The notes beneath the pieces were generated by a model, which was not told the DNA's origin, made no database searches, and was given only the letters and a program-made list of their open reading frames with translations. The position numbers were made by a program, and so were the translations under genes. Positions 1-12,800 of a stretch of 53,262 nucleotides of DNA are shown here, one piece after another (within the stretch, counting starts at the first letter, position 1; each line of letters begins with the position of its first letter). The stretch lies in the NCBI GenBank assembly GCA_033557835.1, contig JAWQRO010000132.1, positions 1 through 53,262 of the forward strand. The letters run 5' to 3'. Origin of the DNA: Helochares maculicollis (Eukaryota > Arthropoda > Insecta > Coleoptera > Hydrophilidae).

Positions 1-99
1 TATATATATATCTAAAAATATACGTTTTATTGGAATGTCATTCTTTAATAGCTTTCACAGAAGCAAAACACTCAACTTGTATTTTATCTTAATTTTCAG

Positions 100-3000
100 A
101 ACTGTGATTATGTCATTGCCCTTACTCATATGAGAACACCAAACGATATAAAATTAGCCGAACAATGCAATGATATAGACTTAATTTTGGGGGGACATGA
201 TCACGTTTACGAAGTCAAGCATGTCAATGGAAAGCAGGTTATTAAAAGTGGAACCGATTTCAGACAATTTAGCAAAATTACAGTGCAGTTTGATGGAGGG
301 TCTCCAGAAGTGTCAGTTGAAGCTATAGACGTGACGTCGGCCTTCCCTGAGGACCCCAAACTCATGGAAAAGCTAGAGAAATACACAAGTATTATAGAAG
401 GAAAAATGGATGAGGTTTTGGGTTGTTTTTCTGTACCATTGGATGGGCGATTTACCTCTGTTAGAACAGCTGAAACGAATCTAGGGAATTGGGTTTGCGA
501 TATTGTCTTAGCTGCAACAGGGGCTGATTTAGTTATTTTAAACTCTGGGACTTTCCGATCCGACCAGGTTCACCAAGCTGGAGATTTTACGATGAGAGAT
601 TTAGTCAACATAGTGCCTATGAGAGATCCTATGGTGGTGCTTAAAGTCTCAGGTAAGCTTCTTATTATTTGTGGTATATTATCATCATAATTTTTAGCAA
701 AATCATGATTGATGGGCCATCAAAAATCCATTTTTAGGTCAACAAGTGTTGGAAACATTAGAGAATGGAGTTTGTATGTACCCAAAATTAGAAGGCAGGT
801 TTCCACAAGTTGCTGGAGTGAGTTTTGCATTTGATCCTAGCAAGCCACCAGGACAAAGAGTAGACCCTTCGTTTATAAGAATTGGAGATGAATATTTAAA
901 TTTGCAACAGAGCTATAGATTAGCAACTAAAAGTTATTTGAGTACAGGCTGTGACGGATATACTATGTTAAAAGACGCCGAAATTGTTGTAAGTATGCAC
1001 TTAGTAACTCGTGATATTATCTATATCTACAAAATTTATACAGGATTAGCAGTTTCTTATTATATGTTTGACCGAAATCAATTGGGTATTAATCAATAAC
1101 TAATTAATAATAAATTTGTTTTTATGTTAGTCACAGACAGGCTTATCAAACATCTATTAATAACTAGACCTATGTTTCGTAATTCTTTACTTTGGAGTTA
1201 ATGATTTGCTAAATGTCTGACTTGTTTTTAATGAAATACTTAGAATTTTAAAATTAAAGAGTCAAACAAAAGCAAAGAATTGGATAATAAAATGTTAAAA
1301 TTGCATTTAAATAACAAAACATCTATTAAAAATAAGCATAAAATTTAAATCTCATCAACCTGCGCTTCAGATATTGAAGACAATCAAAATTTATTTTTGA
1401 TGTTTTCATATTTCTAATGGCTGGCAAATCTACTTGAATACATTTTTTATTAATTAACTTGATTTAAAGTCTATAAACATCAATTCGTTGATTTGTTATG
1501 TAAAGTAGATATTTTAATGAAAAACATGAGTCTTAGATATCCCATGGAGCAATCACAAAAACAAGGAGTACTTTAGCAAATTTGTTTTATAAAAATATAC
1601 AAATTTTTCTATTTTTTTGTTTATGTGGCAGCTAAAATGGTCTTTGAAAAAGTTAAAGCTAGACTTGTATGTCCACATATAATTAGTATATGCAAATATA
1701 GAAAGAAGGACTGATTATCTTGAACTAGCAATCTACATTTAATTTATTATGAAGACAAGCTTGTGCACTTAAACTTAAAGACCATTACTATTGAATAGAT
1801 ACTAAATATTGACTTAATTGAACTACTGAAAGTCCAGTTTCTGTGGTTTGAATGTTTCACACTACATTGGTCTAAGGAGTAAAAATATAAAATAGACCCA
1901 AACATGATCCAGTTTTCAAATTTTGGTGGTTGTATTTATATCATTTATTATGATATAAATGGGAAGCTTATTGTAAATTAGTATTTCCAGAAGATAAACC
2001 ACAATTTATGAACAAGAACAAATTGGACTTCTAAATAAGACATATTATCAAACATTTTTAGATATAATTGCTTTTAAATTAATGTCCTTTTTTAGTTAGG
2101 TTACAGCTAGGATGTTATTCAGAAAAAAATGTTAGAAATATTTTATAGTGACAAATATTTGACAAACTTATGAATATAGTATTGAGCAATTTTGTACACC
2201 AGTTTGAGAATAGTAATTTTAAGGAAAAAAAGAGTGGTTGAAAGTCAACACAGACTTTATTTTTTTATTGGTGGCAAATTATAATAGGCATAGGCCAATT
2301 ACAAGGTTTATAATTGCATCATTAGTAAGCCATACACAAGTAAATTCATCATTATATATACTAACTGAAATATGAGATGCAATATCAATAAATTATTAAT
2401 CGTATATATTTTTATAGAGATAAACAATGTAGGTATTAAGAAAACCATATTTTAAAAATCTCAAGGTAGAGAACCTCTTGAGCCAATTGCGAAAAGAAAT
2501 TGATGAAGTAAAATTGTGAAATTGAAAAAGGAGGACACAGTTCAAGTGTAACAAATTGTAACGGTGCAAAACCCACAACTGTTTGTTCATAAGTACTAAT
2601 TAAAATTTTCTACAGGTCGATGATGATGAATGTCCTGAATTAGGATTAGCAATACAAAACCACTTCCAAGCTATAAATATGAGACTGGGTAAAACAAAGA
2701 AACATTCCAAACATAGGCAGTCTCTTGTGACCTTATCCAGGAGACACAGCTTAGTAAAAATGTTGGATGGTAGTGAACTTGATGGCCCACCACCGCTTAG
2801 AAGAGCAAGTACCATTGAATCTTCTTCCCATTCTCCTCCAACAACACACCATACTGGTACACGACTGACTCGAAGAGCTTCCCTAGATGATTTAGAACAA
2901 GAATCTTGCCAATTAACACCGAAAATTGATCATCGAATAATAATAATCAACAGTGAGGAGGTATTAACATCTCGTTGTTCTTAACAATATAATAAACAAT

Positions 3001-3556
3001 TTAGACATCAATGATCCCCTCTTAGTAGAAGCATGGCAGAATGGTAGCTACTTTTTTAATTTTGTGTTAAGTTGTGGACTTTTTATTACTAATAAATAAT
3101 ATTACGTTTGTTTATTTTTATTTGAAATGCCACTGCATGCACATTTTTACCATGTGTTTTTGTTGATTTAATTTTGGAATAATATTTCATAGCCCATTAT
3201 GGTAGTACACAACATAGTATGTTAATACATTGATTGCCTGCAGCAACAACTCTGTCAATTTACATCTTCATAAAAGACATGCTTGTAACACAAAATATAT
3301 AAATAATCGATTGTATGGTGCAGTCAATGTGTTGAAAGTCCTATGTTAAACATGTACAATACTTTTCTACAATATTTCTGTACTAACAACTTGCTCTAAG
3401 CTATAAACAATTTAGTAATAACTACTAACTGTTGATTTATAAAAGATACAATGTTAATTTATTATTCAGAAACGTCAAGAGTTGCTGCTACAACGCCAAA
3501 GGATAGAACAAGATTCTGTTATCCCAGAAGTGGATGAATGCTCTCCGCAAAATTAA
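100..3556 (+). CDS. UshA/5'-nucleotidase-like metallophosphoesterase, 3' part (5' exons off window)
   Basis: Four coding exons are visible: 100-652, 738-988, 2616-2960 and 3470-3556, with GT-AG boundaries and matching phases. The first opens after an acceptor (TTTTCAG) at 99, so the gene begins upstream of the window. The peptide has a GGHDH metal-binding motif of calcineurin-like phosphoesterases near codon 32 of the visible part. A 5'-nucleotidase C-terminal domain follows, with NLGNWVCD, LNSGTFRSD and STGCDGYTM segments. This is the UshA/YfkN-type architecture found in insect genes resembling fly CG11883. Exon 3 adds a basic Ser-rich tail with three RRxS motifs (RRHS, RRAS, RRAS). The last exon encodes a Gln/Arg-rich end and stops with TAA. 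Likely a nucleotide or phosphate-ester hydrolase; the substrate is not readable. If the intron after 2960 is retained, the protein ends nine codons later with a different tail. Confidence 0.88.
989..2615 (+). other. intron of the phosphoesterase gene
   Basis: This 1.6 kb intron lies between a GTAAGT donor and a TTTCTACAG acceptor. It is AT-rich and I see no coding exon, RNA gene or transposon in it. The intron at 2961-3469 (509 bp) is equally plain. Confidence 0.8.
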
Positions 3557-6113
3557 CACTCATAGCAATAACATTAAAGTAATAAACACCGATTTTCCTG
3601 GCCTAAACTCAATTTAGATTTTAACTAAACCAAAGGAAAAGTATTATATAAAACACCACATTCAAAATAATCCTGCAGGTGTACTATTCTGCAAGCAAAC
3701 GATTTAATTTAAATCATTCAACAGGATTAATTCCTAAAAGATATTAACTTCTAGTCATCAACTCTACCTACGAATACTTTAAGATTTAGTTTGTTTTATT
3801 TTCACTCAGGGGAATCTTTCCCTGTATTTAACTCCTATATTTATAATTCACTAGTTAAACATATTTAATTTATTGATTAATTTTTATATTTAAGATTTAT
3901 TATTAATCAAACACTATCAAAACTTTAGTCAGGAGTTTACAAATTTACTAGTTTTTAATATAGTTGCCAATAGCAGCAATTTTATTGTATTATAGTGTAG
4001 CACATTTGTCGACTTCTGCCTAAGTAGATTTTAAATCTGTTATCACAAATCCATGACTTGCAACTCAACAATTTATTACTCACTGCTTTTCCAAAGAAAA
4101 CTAATTTTGATATCCACATTGAAGACTCCCTCTATTCCAGATAAATAGAAGTACAAATATTTGTCTTAATTTTGTTAAAAACTCTGTTGCCTCAACGTTA
4201 TTTAATTAATATAAAATGCAAATTAAGATAAAAATTTCTGCCTTCCTAAATAAGTAATTGTGTATTATACTAAAATGTGTATTTAAATAAAGATGGCTTT
4301 AAAATATTGTATGTAAAAATCACACTGCTTTCAAGCAATCGAATAGTGTAGTTAGGAAGTTTTTATAAAACACAAATATATTCATTTGCATTTGTCCATT
4401 TTATTAATATATTTAGGAGACATTGACAAAAACCGTTCTTTAACGGCTGTTGAAACTTCTGAACTGCGGTTATTTACAATGCAGAATTCAAAATATATTG
4501 AGTAATTTTAATAATGGCGATTACGAACTTCAGGTCAATTATAGTAATATATTTGTGTTTTAAAATTTTTTAAGAAAACAACATAGCACCAATGCACTCC
4601 GTCAAATTGTATGTGTGAATTGTGAATATGCAGTCAATATTGATCCTCTTTAAAATGTCCATGTACGAGCAGATATATATATATATATCGATATTTTATA
4701 ATAAAAAATAGATTTTTGCTTGATAAAATACGAACTTAAAAGAAAGAGAAATGAATTTAGGAATTCCTTTTCTTCTAAGCGCTGTAAGTGTGATCGAATA
4801 AATGTTATTTTAAAATGAAATTATAAATGGAAATTCTACAAAGAAAATATATATGCATACACGAAAAAATCAAAATAGTTGTAATTCATGACTATTATGA
4901 GCTTTCGTAGTAATATAGAGAGATTTTAAAGTGTTATGAAAGTAATTAAGGGATTGGTTGGTTCATTTTTTACCAGCTTTATATGTATCACGTTGGTTAT
5001 TGCAAATTGTTGAAGAACATTTGTTGGTTTAATACTAATTTTAATGTTTAGCACTGTTTTCATTGTGAGAAAAACTTTATCTTATGTAATCTAAACGTAA
5101 TGTTTGGTCTGTTGTGTTTCATATCCTGGGTTAATTTGAAATGCTGACTTTTGCCAGCAAATTATTTCTAGTTCTAACACCAAAGCAAAGATTTTGTTGA
5201 TTTGTCCTTTTATATTATATATAGATGTATTGAAAATAAATAATTTTTTAAATTAAACTGCTGTATTAATCAATTGATAAAAAAATATTTTACTACCTTA
5301 TATTAAAGGATTAGGTGTTTTATTGAAAATTGCCCTTTTAAAAAGATAAAAATATGTTACTTTGAATGCGCTATAAAATTAATATTATTTTGTTTGCATT
5401 AGTATCTATGCTAATGAATATATTAAAAAAAATTTAACACCTCTATGCCCTTAACTATGTTTAAATTTATCACTTGCAAAAAAAAATGATTTAAATTCTA
5501 TTTTATTAATTTCAATTTTTTGTCACAAGTGAAATATGTTAAAACTATAAATAATACATTTGTCAAATATGTCATTTTAGCGTCTTCTATTTTTGAACAA
5601 CCAATTAATAAACATGAAGCAGAAGAATATTTAAAAAATAAACAATTCGGCTGCTTAATAATCAATTAAAATAAATGACCATTGATGCAACTAGGGTAAA
5701 TAGTTATGCTATTATAAATTTTACATTACGGCAATGATTCTAAAATGTGAAATTTAAATCTATATTTTAAAATAATTTTCTGTTCTCTTTATTGCTTAAC
5801 TTAACATTTAATTTTAAAAAACATAAGGAAAACTTACTTTGAATGAAAATCTATTGTAAACCAACAAAAACTATAATACTCTTTCAATTACATGTTCTAT
5901 AACTTAAATTAATATTTTAGTGTTATTTGCTGATTCTTGAATAAAAGGTTTACGAATCAATGCAGACTCACTATTATCATAGATATAATTACTAATGGGG
6001 ATAATGTGATGATAATAAAATAAATTAAATTCATTATCTTTCATGTATATATAAATTTTATATATATAAAATAATCATTTTAGATATGTACAGATTCATA
6101 ACATGAAGGCGAT
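3557..6113. other. intergenic / 3' UTR stretch between convergent genes
   Basis: About 2.5 kb separate the stops of the phosphoesterase gene (plus) and the DMAC1-like gene (minus). The sequence is AT-rich with many stops in all frames, several AATAAA-type hexamers and a short (AT)n run at 4674-4688. I find no gene in it. Confidence 0.7.
3581..3586 (+). terminator. candidate poly(A) signal, phosphoesterase gene
   Basis: AATAAA lies 25 bases after the TAA stop. It is close enough that longer 3' ends (another AATAAA occurs near 4287) may be used as well. Confidence 0.35.
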
Positions 6114-6417
6114 TTACTTTTCCTTTTCTATGTTGCTATTGTTCGTACTTCTGAAAGGGGATTTATCAAAAATCTCTCCAACGCCTAAGCCCGTGCTAAC
6201 TGTGGGAATGAAAAAATGAAGTGTTATTTTCAAATAATTATTCAAACATTAGTGTGGAAACAAGTGTATGTTCCGTACCTGCTCCCAGTCCATAGTATAA
6301 GTACTTTGATGTAGGTTGGATTTTTCCTTGATACATCAAATAGCTGCCAATGCCTAAAAAGCATCCTATACTGATAAGTTTGCATGAAAAACAAGGTTCG
6401 GTTTTTTTATTTTGCAT
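6114..6417 (-). CDS. DMAC1: DMAC1/TMEM261-like complex I assembly protein (distal membrane-arm assembly)
   Basis: Two exons on the minus strand, 6417-6279 and 6199-6114, flank a 79-bp GT-AG intron. They join in phase 1 to a 74-residue protein starting MQNKKTEPCFSC and ending at TAA. The CxxC pair (C9, C12) followed directly by a hydrophobic stretch (about residues 13-29, ending SYLMYQGK) matches the DUF4536 region of DMAC1/TMEM261. A second short hydrophobic stretch covers about residues 39-54 (YLYYGLGAVSTGLGVG). Members sit in the mitochondrial inner membrane and help assemble the distal membrane arm of respiratory complex I in mammals. The protein is shorter than human DMAC1 (about 112 aa), lacking most of the N-terminal Pro/Ala-rich part. 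The gene is below common ORF length cut-offs and easily missed. It starts head-to-head with PolA2, 446 bp between ATGs. Confidence 0.78.
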
Positions 6418-6863
6418 TTTCTACACTCCTAAGTGGTTATATTTTGAATTGTTTGTGCGTATGTTGTGAATTAATTAACAGGTGGATACGCTACCAACAT
6501 GACATTAGCAACGAAACTATTGTTTACGTTTAAACCAGATTTAAATTTTTAATTTTGAGCACAAAAGTTAGAAGCGAAATAGTACTTCAAAATGCATAAA
6601 AAACTTGCCTAACGATCCTTAATAGCCAAAATATTTTATCAGCTAAAATATCGGCAGCTTTATTACAATTTGAAATTGTTAATGTAGGTAATTTTGATTT
6701 GTCCCCAACACCGGGTACCTATGCTTGCGTTACCGTTTTGGCGCCCGTTTTTGCGAAAGTTTGCGAAATTACTGGTTTGTGTGCGTGTGCGATGCTTCTG
6801 TTTCGAAAGTCTTTAGTATAAAGCAGTTTATCCATTACAAATTTACCTCAATATCCTTTAGAA
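6418..6863. promoter_or_regulatory. divergent promoter region, DMAC1-like / PolA2
   Basis: The two start codons are separated by 446 bp on opposite strands, so both promoters must lie here or overlap. The stretch around 6710-6790 is richer in G+C and CpG than its flanks (for example TTGGCGCCCG). No TATA box is convincing at either side, in keeping with housekeeping genes. Confidence 0.55.
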
Positions 6864-9800
6864 ATGGCTGACAAAGCTGCTCTCATCTCTTGTTACGATT
6901 TCATCAATATAAAACCAAGTAATGATGTGCTGGCTAAAAGTAAGTTTACCGAAATTATAAAACTGCACTTAATATTTTACAAATTATGCTTATTTTTTAA
7001 TTTATGGATGCACACTTAATTCACTCTTCTATACTTTGCTATTTGAGCAGGGTGCTTTTGCTATACGCCCAATATAAGTGAACTAGTTTGGTTTTGCATA
7101 TTCAATTGCACATCTTCATCAAAAGCTTAGCTAATCTAGCAACCTAATGCATTTTTTTGGTCAGCTTTCGGATGAATGTAGGGGTAATCGTAGGTAGAAA
7201 TAATATATGAAGTAACAAATTGGGCTATCTATCTATGGGTCAGCTTTAATGTTTCTAAGGATAACTACGACTGTGAATTAACGATTTGTTTATGTGCTGA
7301 AAATATTTAAAAGAATGGCTCATACTAAATTTAAGGTTACTTGAAATGCGAAAAATACCATCTTATGAAGTGAAATTTTTAAAAAATAACCTTGAAACAG
7401 ATTATTTTTTGCTGATGCTAGGTATGGAAATATGCAACAAGTATGGCATTACTGCTGAAGACTTTGTGGATGACTGGTCAGCTTTTACGATTTCCAATTT
7501 GAATGCCAAAGCTCCTACTGTAGATTACTTGGTGATTATGGAAAGAAAGAAGTATGCAAAAAAAGAGGCCTCAGGAATGCCTCTGAGCACACCGACGAGA
7601 GTCGCCAGTTCGAAACAAAATATGTATCCTTTTAAACCTTGTTTACATCGTTAAATTTATGATAAGTTAAAAAAGTAAAGTGAGGAGATAAGGAGTGCTA
7701 AATAGTTATTACCAAGAAGTAATCTGACACTTTCACATGTAGATTGCAGTTTCATTTCAAGTTGCACTGGCAGATGTGTTTACTTTATTAGGTGACCTTC
7801 ATCCGCTTAATTTTTTTTTTGTCTCTTATTTGTATAAATTTTATGATTCAACAAAATATTTTCTTAACTAAACAATAGACAGGGGGAAAAGGGAACGAAT
7901 GGTACTCCTGATGGAACACCTAAGGTGAGTCTTAATTTGTTGCACTTATAACATTTTGGAGGACATTATTTATTCTATTAATCTACAATAGAAGTTGGAT
8001 CACTATTTTTACTACACTACATAAGCTTTCTGTTTTCATTTATCGTTCTTTTGATTAATGAAATTGGTAAGGACTAATGTAGTTCGTAGAAATAAGTGCG
8101 GTGCCATGTATTTTTAAACAATAAAAATTATTTAGGTATATATGAATTATAAATACACCATGCATATTTAATACAGTCAGACAGTTTGTCTTTTTTTTTT
8201 AATGTGAAGGTGAATGAGAACAATTGTTTCACGTTGATTGCTTGTAAAAGTGTAGATTAATGGAATGAATCATGGCCTTACAATGTTACAGTTTCATCAT
8301 CATCAGATTTATTTGTTTACATATCAGCACACATGGAATTAATATTTTTTGATACTACATATTTCCTAATATGGAAACAAGAGAAAATACTATCATAATA
8401 ATGTTTTTGAAAGTATATAAGAATATGGAAAGCACGAAAAACATTTTATACATGCTCTAAATGCATTTATTAATAGGCCACAACTCTACATCCACCTTAT
8501 AAAAATATCTGCCTCAGCTGCAGCATATGAACACAATTTCTTATCTTCTATTGATTTAGAGACCCTGCAGACTATTCACATACAGTTAGACGACAACTTA
8601 AGATATAATAATCAGTATCTAACTTAAAATTGGCTCTAACGTGAAAAGAATCTTTGTTCATCGGATAGGCTTATGTTTAGCATTGAAGGTTCGCACTCAA
8701 AGCTCCTCCTCTCTCTTTACTTTCCTAATTTTTACAATCAACATATTAAGTTACTTATCAATTACTATTAAAATTTTACAAGAAACAGCTAACATAAAAT
8801 AATCAAGTTGATGTAGTCGTTTTTAAATCTGTAGAGAAAAATTAAAATTCACATTTCATATTCACATATTATAACAAAAAGCAATACTCAAAACAGCTAA
8901 TCCATTAAAGATGTGTAGTTTAAACATAGTTATACAATATTGACTTGTTTTACTGAGCTTACTTAAAATGCTGCACCACATCATAAAAAGTGTAACTACC
9001 TTAAAATAGATAATTTTATGATGCAAAAATAGCAGCTGCACTAAAGATAAGACAAAACTGGTTTCACATTATAGATTTGATTTATTGAGCTGTTTCAAAT
9101 AATCCACAATATTAAAAAGCAATGCCAAAACCCATTTTTAACATATACAAATAAAACAACCACTAAATGCTATCAAATGCTTTACAGTACAATATCTTTT
9201 ACTTTGTCATGTCAAAAATAGTGTTATTAAAATAAAATTTGGATCCATCAACAGAATGGGATTTTCTTTGATACAAGTAAGGAATTGATGAATTTATAGA
9301 AAAATTAAACAAATAATTTGAATTACAACAATTTCACTGATCGTAATTAAAAAATATATCAACATTTTTATTATGTTGGGAAAGTAAAATATTTGTACCA
9401 ATATGTGCCTGTCAATATCGATATTAAAGGTCTTAGACTAAAGAATTGTCCTTCACAAGACATGTTCAATTTCTACTTAGTTTTCAATGAAATAGTGTCA
9501 AGATCTGCAAATTATATTTAAATTTACTACAAAAGTGCAGAAACAATATTTCTTGAAAATTTTATATCAATGAATCTAGCTGATGCTCTCAGCTAATTAA
9601 AATTAATGTTCCCTATGATCTCGTAAATGGCCTTAATTGCGGGTGAAGTTTGGATTGTCTATACTGAGTAAATGAGGATGCAGAAATGATGTTCTTGCAT
9701 TTAAGACACTTTGTACGTATTCTTAATTTGGAAAGGAAAGAACTAAAGTAAATGTTCAAAATTAAATTATTTTTGGTGCCTGTGCGAATTAAATTATGAT

Positions 9801-12800
9801 ATAATCCAATTTAAACAATCTACCATATGAAATAGAAGCTACCGTATATAATTATATTTTATTTTGATTGTACCCAAGAGGGGGTATTTATAGATAAACA
9901 CTATCGTTTTGCTCATATTGGTTGTAATTGTAATTAAAACACTACTAACACAAGTCACAACATTAAACCTTAACTTATGTTGTCAAAATTAGTTACAGTT
10001 CATTATGGACAGAATTTGTTGTAATCTTTACGTTACCTTCAAATGTTGCTCCTAACAGTACAAAAAGGTTTGGAATTTCTACAGTGACTTTAATTTACTA
10101 CATAAAATAATGATCCACATGATTTATGTATTATTTTGCAATTTGATGGAGATATTTTAAATAATACACTAGATACACTACAAGGACCTTTTAAACCATT
10201 TTTACACAGCAAACACTGAGTAATGATCTATCCTTCGAAATTTATGACTGCTTCTGTTCTACAATATAGCTCACATTATGTAATGCAAATCATTAAAAAT
10301 CTATATTATCACATTTAGAATATCATAAAAGTATAAACCATATTAATTTTTATTAAAGAGGTTAATACAGAGTTTAAATCAGTATTGTTAATAAAAAGTA
10401 TTGTAAAATATATATTTTGCTTTTGGCCTAGTGAGTAAGCTCTTTCATTTGTAAAATTGAATTTTGGTGCAGTCAATACTGTTTTTTTTTATTTTGCCTT
10501 TAATATATTAATTGGGATTTTCTCGTTTCGAAATCCTTATACAGTTGAGTCGAATCTCTAATTAACAAACAATTTTGGCTTCACTCTTTATTTTAAATGT
10601 ATTTGCTAAACAGCAGATTTTAAGTCTAGACACTTTTCTGGGAAACTTAATGCTTACATATAAAAAAAGATAAACACAGATGGAGTAGTAATGCAGGTCT
10701 TATCGCACACAAAAACTATTTCAATTGTAATCAGTTTTTTTTTCAGCTAGTCAAAATGGTAAGGGTTGCAAGTATTAATAGGAAGAGTGCACATTATTGC
10801 TTTTGAGCAACTCCGATTATATTTTATTTTAATACGAAAAATATATCAAACTCAAAGCACAAACCCTTTTTCTGTTTTAACATGTTCAAAAGGAGAAATC
10901 TCAAGTTTGTATATTAATTATAGGGTTAGAAATTGCTTGCTTAAGAATGCCGAAAAAATATATGAAAGAATATTATAGAACTCTTACCTAAGGGGAAGTT
11001 GGAGCTTTGACAAAATTTCTAAATCAATCATTAATGATTGGTTTAGTTATTACATATTTCTGTAAAGATGTTACTTTAAGCCCTTAAAAATACGCAACAA
11101 ATAGAACAGCCTTAAAATGCCTAGTGTGACGTTAATTTCTTAATAAAGAGAGGGCATAGATTATGTTGAAAATAATTTAAAACTATAGCTTAGTTCATTT
11201 CCTTATTTGTATTTTACAATTTTCATGTAAAGCTAACATCATGTCAATTCACTACATTTTCACTTTAGAATCAGTTTCAATAGGTTACATTAATAATAGT
11301 AAGAACTAGAGCCTAAAAGGTATATTACAGATATAATATAATCAATTATACAATATCTAATTAGTTGTTCATTTGCTTTTGGGTTTGAAAGGGTGAACTA
11401 GTACTTACTGTACATTTTTTTCAAGTAAAGATATCTGTAAAACACACCAAATTAACAAATGGTTCTACTGGAAGGTACGTTCACTATAACACCTATCAGC
11501 CCACCCATTTGTTTGCGACCAGTATAATTCATAAAAACCCTTGAGCCAAGTTTCCAAAATTGGCAGATGTTCTTTATATTTAAATTTAAGATACGTAACT
11601 ACTTTTGGCCTAATTTATAATCCCAAATGCTACTTCACACAAGCAAATTTTAAATCTTTTCTTGTCAATCATTTATATTTTTTTGTTTTAATTCTGTATA
11701 CGTGCAAAAAAATTTAAAAATCTTAACGTAACAATTTTCTGTCAGATATGAATACCAAAAGGACTTTTTTATAAGCTTAATGTGCTTATTATGTAGCAAA
11801 AGTATCGAATACAATGTTAGCTGGAAATGCGTTTGATGTTCTTGTTGATTCGTGTGAAATTACATAATAGCCAAAAGCGTTTTGCATGTTACCCATTTAT
11901 TTCATTCTCGCCAAAAAAAGAAATATTTATTAGAATTAAGTGTAGATTTTTAAAATTTGGTTTGCATTTTTTATTGGCTCGTATCAAATTGTACAAAATT
12001 AAACCGTTGCACATGCAAAATGGCTTCCAACATATTTATTGTAATATGCGAACATATTTGCGAAATATATGTTTAATAATTGATCATGGAAAACATATAC
12101 TTTTATGAACAAAAAGCATAAATAAGAAGAGCAACATATTTAAGAACTAGAGAACAATAAGTTCATTCTTTGAATAGCCAGTCATGCATCTTCTAGATTC
12201 TTCTGAAAATACGTTAGGACGCTGACCAGGGACGCCCTCCTACACCTCCTCTTCTCTACAGGTGCAACCTGTAGCGTCATGTTGCTAAAAGCTCCGAAAT
12301 CGTTCTTTAAACCCCTCAGGTTTCTTTTCGTGAAGGGTTGAATAAAATACCGGCAATAAATTAATCGTCCTAAATCCTGTGGCCGTTGAATGGCAACCTG
12401 TGTTTTAAAGCGTAGTTTTACCGACCTACTTGCGAATATCTTGAAGCATCAAAGATGCATTGGTAGCAAACAAAGAGATTTGTGTTCTGAGAGGTAGAAA
12501 GAGAGGGAACGTGGCGTTGGTACTTCAAATTTATGTATAGAACTGTACTGGCAGTTAGTTGTTTTTGTATTCGTGATTTTGAAAGTATTGAAAAGTCGAG
12601 AAGCAAGCATACACCGATGCCTCTTACAAAAAATTATTTCCCACAATCCCCCACTCTATCCTGATTAAAGTACCCGCACAACACCAGTTGATTCGCAAGG
12701 AATTATATTAATTACTATTAAAAATTAATAGCACTAGAAAAATTGTTCACGCAATAATTTCTACTCCGAAATAACGATTAAAATTTTAAATGTTCATCAA

